In this document: positions 14,520-18,876 of the stretch, piece by piece | How positions within the stretch are numbered: position 1 is the stretch's first letter | Layout: every line of letters starts with the position of its first letter | Made by a program: the position numbers and the translations under genes | Source: CANLBN01 sp047629215 | GTDB taxonomy: Bacteria; Pseudomonadota; Gammaproteobacteria; Pseudomonadales; Cellvibrionaceae | NCBI GenBank assembly: GCA_047629215.1 | Contig: JBLHWO010000052.1 | Coordinates: 1 to 18,876, forward strand | Reading direction: 5' to 3' | DNA: 18,876 nt | Notes under the pieces: generated by a model | Told to the model about the DNA's origin: nothing | The model's database searches: none | What the model saw: the letters and a program-made list of their open reading frames with translations, nothing else

Positions 14520-17207
14520 ATGCTCAGTATTGACTTAAAATCTCTTGTAGAAAAACTCAATGAGCCCTGTCGAAATGCTCTAGAAGGAGCTGCTGGCTTA
14601 TGCCTATCCCGTACACATTACAATGTAGAAGTTGAGCACTGGCTTTTAAAACTGTTGGAAATTCCTGACAGTGACTTGATCGCCGTATTAGAAAAATTTG
14701 AGATTGACATTGGCAAACTGGCCCGAGATTTAAACCGAGAACTTGATCGCATAAAATCCGGCAATTCTCGAGCGCCAGCACTATCACCCACCATTGTTGA
14801 TCTTGCTAAGAATGCTTGGATGTTAGCATCAGTAGAGTATGGCCATGGCCAAGCGACTTCTGCACACATCCTCGCCGCATTAATGCTAGACGACAACCTT
14901 AGACGTTCAATTGAAGCATCCTCAGGCGAACTAAAAAATATCCCGCCAGAATCGCTCAGAGATTTAACTCGAGCTATCGTGGGCACGACCTCCGAGTCAA
15001 ACACCGCGGCCATCGGTGACACATCAACATCGGGTAACGTAGCCATCGGAGCGCCCAGCAAATCCCCCGCCCTCGATAAATTCACAGTTAATTTAACCGA
15101 AGCCGCTAAAAAAGGCGAACTCGACGCAGTCTTAGGCCGTGATGATGAAATCCGACAAATTATAGATATTCTTATTCGTCGCAGGCAAAACAACCCTATT
15201 CTCACCGGTGAAGCCGGTGTTGGGAAAACTGCCGTAGTAGAAGGCTTCGCATTACGCATTGCTTCTGGCGACGTACCAGACCCACTCAAAGGTGTCACCA
15301 TTCGCTGTTTAGATCTAGGCTTACTGCAAGCCGGTGCCAGCGTCAAGGGCGAGTTCGAAAACCGACTAAAATCTGTCATTGCAGAAGTAAAAGCCTCACC
15401 TGAACCCATTATTATGTTTATTGATGAAGCGCATACCCTTATCGGTGCGGGTGGAAAAGAAGGCCAAGGTGATGCGGCCAATCTTCTCAAGCCCGCATTA
15501 GCCAGAGGCGAATTGCGCACCATAGCGGCAACAACATGGGCTGAGTACAAAAAATATTTCGAGCGTGACCCCGCGCTCACCCGTCGCTTCCAAGTAGTCA
15601 AAATTGAAGAGCCAAGTGAAGACAAAGCCATCAACATGATGCGTGCCATTTCTGAAATGCTACAAGCCCACCATCGGGTGCGTATTATGGACGAAGCCAT
15701 CGTAGATTCAGTGCGCTTATCCAGTCGTTATATCACTGCTAGGCAACTACCCGATAAATCCGTGAGCCTATTAGATACCGCCTGCGCCAGAGTAGCGCTC
15801 AGCCAAAGCGCCACACCCGCCACCGTCGAAGATACACGTCGCCGTATCACTCAATGCGAGACGAACATAACCTCTCTAGAGCGTGAGAATGCAACTCTAG
15901 GTAACTGCGAAGATCGCATTACACAACTAAAAGAAGAAACCATCACACTTAAAAGTCTGTTGGTTGAACAAGAAAATCAATGGGATAAAGAAAAAGGTAA
16001 AGTGTCCCAAATACACGAACTGCAAAAACAAATAGAAGAAGACTTTCATGCGCAAAAATTAACAGAGGAACAATCAAAAAAAGAGGATGCACCTATACTC
16101 TTGGCCCAGGAAGAAAGAGAGAAGATAAAAACTGAACTACACAAACTTATGGAACAACTAACCACCTTACAAGGTGATGATCCATTAATCCAAGTGAATG
16201 TGGGCAGCCAAGCTATTGCAGAAGTTGTGGCCAACTGGACAGGTATACCTGTTGGTAAAATGGTATCAGACGAAATCAACTCGATCCTCAACCTACAAGA
16301 TGTACTAGGTACTCGAGTAATCGGTCAGCAACACGCACTAGAGGCCATTGCCCAAAGCATTCGGACTTCTCGCGCAGGCTTGACCGACCCAAGAAAACCT
16401 ATTGGCGTATTCTTTATGGTAGGCCCAAGTGGTGTAGGTAAAACTGAATCGGCACTGGCTTTGGCCGATATGCTTTACGGTGGCGAACAAAACATCACCA
16501 CCATTAACATGTCTGAATTTAAAGAAGAGCATAAAGTCTCCATGCTGCTCGGCTCACCTCCCGGCTATGTGGGTTACGGTGAAGGCGGCGTGCTCACCGA
16601 AGCCGTTAGACGTAAACCTTATAGCGTTGTACTTTTAGATGAAATGGAGAAAGCTCACCCCGGTGTTCAGGATATCTTTTACAATCTTTTTGACAAAGGA
16701 ACGATCAAAGATGGTGAAGGCCGCGATATCGACTTCCGAAATACAGTAATTATTATGACGTCTAATGCCGGCGAACACCATATACGCGCCATGTGCGAAT
16801 CAGCAAAGGAGCTGCCAGATCCTGAAGTACTTTTAGATAACTTTCGGCCCCAATTACTCAATTATTTCAAACCCGCTTTTTTAGGTCGCACCACTGTCAT
16901 CCCCTACTATCCATTAAGCGATGATGACCTGATGAAAATCTGTAAAATTAATATGGAGCGTATCAATAAAAGAGTAAAAGTGCATTACAACGCTGAGTTT
17001 AGCTACGATGAAGATGTTTTACTGCATATTGTTGCTAGAAGTCAGGAAGTCGATACAGGGGCGCGAAATATTGAAAATATACTCACTAGAACCATGCTGC
17101 CTGAATTAGCGAGTGAATGTTTAGGTCGAATGGCCAATGGAGAAGATATCAATGCCATCCATGTGGACACCACAGAGGATGGCGCCTTCAATTATCGAAT
17201 TACCTAG
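14520..17207 (+). CDS. clpV: T6SS AAA+ ATPase TssH (ClpV)
   Basis: ClpV disassembles contracted sheaths in the cytoplasm so the subunits can be reused. The 895-residue protein has the expected layout: a Clp-N domain (about 1-150); a Ser/Thr/Gly-rich linker (about 155-185); AAA+ module 1 with Walker A GEAGVGKT (230-237) and Walker B FIDEAH (300-305); a coiled-coil middle domain (about 435-555); and AAA+ module 2 with Walker A GPSGVGKT (635-642) and Walker B LLDEME (705-710). All nucleotide-binding motifs look intact. The N-terminal HYNVEVEHWLLKLLE segment is typical of ClpV rather than ClpB. TAAGGA (14508-14513) lies 6 nt before the ATG. It ends the core plus-strand operon and a long hairpin follows. 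Confidence 0.97.
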   Translation: MLSIDLKSLVEKLNEPCRNALEGAAGLCLSRTHYNVEVEHWLLKLLEIPDSDLIAVLEKFEIDIGKLARDLNRELDRIKSGNSRAPALSPTIVDLAKNAWMLASVEYGHGQATSAHILAALMLDDNLRRSIEASSGELKNIPPESLRDLTRAIVGTTSESNTAAIGDTSTSGNVAIGAPSKSPALDKFTVNLTEAAKKGELDAVLGRDDEIRQIIDILIRRRQNNPILTGEAGVGKTAVVEGFALRIASGDVPDPLKGVTIRCLDLGLLQAGASVKGEFENRLKSVIAEVKASPEPIIMFIDEAHTLIGAGGKEGQGDAANLLKPALARGELRTIAATTWAEYKKYFERDPALTRRFQVVKIEEPSEDKAINMMRAISEMLQAHHRVRIMDEAIVDSVRLSSRYITARQLPDKSVSLLDTACARVALSQSATPATVEDTRRRITQCETNITSLERENATLGNCEDRITQLKEETITLKSLLVEQENQWDKEKGKVSQIHELQKQIEEDFHAQKLTEEQSKKEDAPILLAQEEREKIKTELHKLMEQLTTLQGDDPLIQVNVGSQAIAEVVANWTGIPVGKMVSDEINSILNLQDVLGTRVIGQQHALEAIAQSIRTSRAGLTDPRKPIGVFFMVGPSGVGKTESALALADMLYGGEQNITTINMSEFKEEHKVSMLLGSPPGYVGYGEGGVLTEAVRRKPYSVVLLDEMEKAHPGVQDIFYNLFDKGTIKDGEGRDIDFRNTVIIMTSNAGEHHIRAMCESAKELPDPEVLLDNFRPQLLNYFKPAFLGRTTVIPYYPLSDDDLMKICKINMERINKRVKVHYNAEFSYDEDVLLHIVARSQEVDTGARNIENILTRTMLPELASECLGRMANGEDINAIHVDTTEDGAFNYRIT

Positions 17208-17234
17208 TGCAACAAGCCATATCTTTACCACCGC

Positions 17235-17279
17235 ATTTAAAAGTGTCGTGACATTAGGCAAATGCAGACACTTTTAAAT
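17235..17279. terminator. Long bulged hairpin after clpV, likely (bidirectional) terminator
   Basis: A perfect 13-bp inverted repeat pairs 17235-17247 with 17267-17279 (ATTTAAAAGTGTC/GACACTTTTAAAT). Inside it, TG/CA and CATT/AATG can pair as well, leaving two single-base bulges on the left side and a 5-nt AGGCA loop, 19 pairs in all. The A-tract before and CTTTT after the GTGTC/GACAC core give a terminator-like layout on both strands. It starts 28 bp after the clpV stop and 135 bp before the next gene. The GC core is short, so termination may be weak. Confidence 0.55.
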
Positions 17280-17369
17280 ATAAACTATTAACTACGCTAA
17301 CAGTAAATTAGTCGTTACCTGATACACTAACATCCAAATGGATACGCATTTCACACCCAGCACATTAAT

Positions 17370-18854
17370 ATGAATATCTCCAATCAATTATTGACTCAAC
17401 ACCAATCAAAGCACTACAGCAATAGACTCTTTAAACACATTCTTACATGTCGTTATAAGTGCGCTAGTGCGCTTTTATTTTTTTTCTGTGTGTTAAGCTC
17501 ACCCTTAATTGCAGACGACGATATTAACGAGATAACAAAGAACCTTGAACAACAATACAAAGTATTGAGTGAAGCGCTTTATAAACACTATATAAATGAA
17601 CATAAAAGCCGTTTTACAAGGTCAGATGATATCAATGATCTATATCAAAAAGTACTTAAATCAAGCGAAGCAAAAAACCCCATTGATTCTGTTGCCCATA
17701 TTCTCAACAACCTAAAAACTATTCTAGACAACTTAGACAACACTCAAATCTTGTACTTTATAGAGAAATTATTGGACCACAATGAGCTGAATACTGCGAT
17801 AACCTTACTTGCTGCGGCGGAACAAAAAGCCGATAACTTTAATCTCTCAAAAATATATTTTCTCTTTGCAAAATACTATTTTCAGCGTGAAGAATGGATA
17901 GCTTGTGCACAACACCTAAGCTCAGCGCTAACAAATAATACTCTTCCTGAACTCGACCGTGATTACGCCTTTATTTTAAGCGGTATTATATTACAAAAAA
18001 ATAAGCGTCATCGTGTCGCATCTAATTACTACGAGAAAGTCCCTAAAGATTCCGAATATTATAACTACGCACAGCTAAACAATGCCCTTGTCAATATTCG
18101 ACAAGGATGGTGGACGGATGCTCACATCATCATTAACGGTATCATTGATAGTAAAGAGCAAAAAAAGAGGGAAAATAAAAATAAACCAAACGATGAACTG
18201 ACCAACAGACTGTATGTCGTTCTTGGTTACTCCATGTTGCGCAACGAATTTTATCGTTACGCCAGAGAATCTTTTAGAAATGTTAACCTAAACAGCCAAT
18301 ACTCAAATCAAGCCTTACTCGGCATAGGGCTAAGCGCCATAGGCCAAGAAGATTTTATTGGTGCCTTGAATGCCTTTACTCGCCTAAAAGAGGAAACCAT
18401 AGCCAATATATATATTGATGAATCACATCTTTTATCGGCTTTTACCTACGATAAACTACGGCAGAGCATGACCGCGTCTACAGCCTACTCAGAGGCTATT
18501 GAATATTTCCAGAGTCGCATAGAAAACATTAACAATAAAATCGAAGCCATACAGGCAGGAAATATTAAAACCTTTAAAAACATTGTTAATCAGGCTATTT
18601 CCATAGAGATTCAAGGCCAAGACTTAACAAAAGAGTACCCGCAATCACTATTAAATGAATTTCGTGATCTCCAAGCCCTGCAAGAGAAAATACAAAATCC
18701 CAAACACTTAACAGACATTACCTCTTTAAAGAACCAATACTTAGATACTTTCAAAAAAATCGCAAACAATAAACTGCGTAACGATATTGACCATATAAAT
18801 AGTTACCTCAACCAATCAAGATTTGGCTTAGCCCAAGTCTACGACAAAAAATAA
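17370..18854 (+). CDS. Exported TPR-like helical-repeat protein of unknown function
   Basis: I do not recognise a named family. The 494-residue protein has a hydrophobic segment (about residues 33-47, ASALLFFFCVLSSPLIA) followed by DDD, which looks like a signal peptide cleaved after SPLIA. The preceding 32-residue basic region is unusually long, so the true start could be downstream, but no later in-frame ATG precedes the segment. The mature part is all-helical, with TPR/Sel1-like units: IYFLFAKYYFQREEWIACAQ, LYVVLGYSMLRNEFYRYA, ALLGIGLSAIGQEDFIGAL and HLLSAFTYDKL (about 150-400). A Lys/Asn-rich helical tail follows. It looks AT- and Lys/Asn-richer than the tss genes. No clear ribosome binding site or promoter was seen. 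The hairpin and 162-bp gap after clpV suggest it may be a separate unit. A periplasmic scaffold role is possible but unproven. Confidence 0.75.
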   Translation: MNISNQLLTQHQSKHYSNRLFKHILTCRYKCASALLFFFCVLSSPLIADDDINEITKNLEQQYKVLSEALYKHYINEHKSRFTRSDDINDLYQKVLKSSEAKNPIDSVAHILNNLKTILDNLDNTQILYFIEKLLDHNELNTAITLLAAAEQKADNFNLSKIYFLFAKYYFQREEWIACAQHLSSALTNNTLPELDRDYAFILSGIILQKNKRHRVASNYYEKVPKDSEYYNYAQLNNALVNIRQGWWTDAHIIINGIIDSKEQKKRENKNKPNDELTNRLYVVLGYSMLRNEFYRYARESFRNVNLNSQYSNQALLGIGLSAIGQEDFIGALNAFTRLKEETIANIYIDESHLLSAFTYDKLRQSMTASTAYSEAIEYFQSRIENINNKIEAIQAGNIKTFKNIVNQAISIEIQGQDLTKEYPQSLLNEFRDLQALQEKIQNPKHLTDITSLKNQYLDTFKKIANNKLRNDIDHINSYLNQSRFGLAQVYDKK

Positions 18855-18867
18855 CGTAAGAATACTT

Positions 18868-18876
18868 ATGTACTCC
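18868..18876 (+). CDS. Possible start of a following gene (3 codons)
   Basis: An ATG at 18868 lies 13 nt after the stop of the TPR-like protein gene and is followed by two codons before the window ends. GTAAG about 7 nt upstream is a weak ribosome binding site. The tight spacing suggests an operon with the TPR-like gene, but nothing can be said about the product. Confidence 0.25.

Noticed and set aside
14618..15700. A 360-codon open frame on the minus strand
   Set aside because: It lies entirely antisense to clpV, whose ATPase motifs are unmistakable; the predicted product is Ser/Arg-rich with no recognisable domain, as expected for a shadow frame.
1..18876. CRISPR arrays, tRNA or rRNA genes, and retron- or defence-like modules
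   Set aside because: No regularly spaced repeats, cloverleaf-like sequences or defence-protein motifs were seen; all large frames are T6SS genes or one TPR-like protein.

Overview
This 18.9-kb window carries most of a chromosomal-type type VI secretion system (T6SS) locus from a Gram-negative bacterium. The gene content, the modest GC content (low-to-mid 40s % by eye) and the style of the proteins suggest a gammaproteobacterium, possibly a marine Cellvibrionales-like lineage. That placement is an inference from general appearance and no marker gene in the window tests it.

The locus is two divergent operons. The left arm is read on the minus strand from about 5.7 kb towards position 1: tagH/fha (FHA-domain regulator), tssJ (outer-membrane lipoprotein), tssK (baseplate adaptor), tssL (DotU inner-membrane protein) and tssM (IcmF, cut by the window edge). 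This arm supplies the trans-envelope complex, its baseplate connector and a post-translational regulator. The right arm is read on the plus strand from 6.3 kb: tssA (cap), tssB and tssC (contractile sheath), a second TssC paralogue, tssE, tssF and tssG (baseplate) and tssH/clpV (sheath-disassembly ATPase). A secreted TPR-like protein of unknown function follows, and the first codons of a possible next gene sit at the right edge. Tail-tube (Hcp), spike (VgrG/PAAR), effector, immunity, PpkA/PppA and TagF genes are not visible, so they must lie outside the window if the system is complete.

The non-coding parts hold several structures. The 636-bp divergent region has a dyad hairpin, a 10-bp direct repeat, a -10-like TATAAT next to a 5-N8-5 dyad, and what looks like the frameshifted relic of a small XRE/HipB-like repressor gene just upstream of tssA. 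Between tssJ and tssK lies a roughly 140-bp palindromic element built from two opposed REP-like units of the ATTCCC-N8-GGGAAT type, with outer inverted arms. A GC-rich hairpin separates the two tssC genes and includes the apparent TTG start of the second. A long bulged hairpin follows clpV.

The core machine is a recognisable, apparently intact T6SS rather than a new system. The points most worth a second look are the tandem divergent TssC without a matching second TssB, whose N-terminus differs where ClpV normally binds, the hairpin between the two tssC genes, and the eroded regulator in the promoter region.
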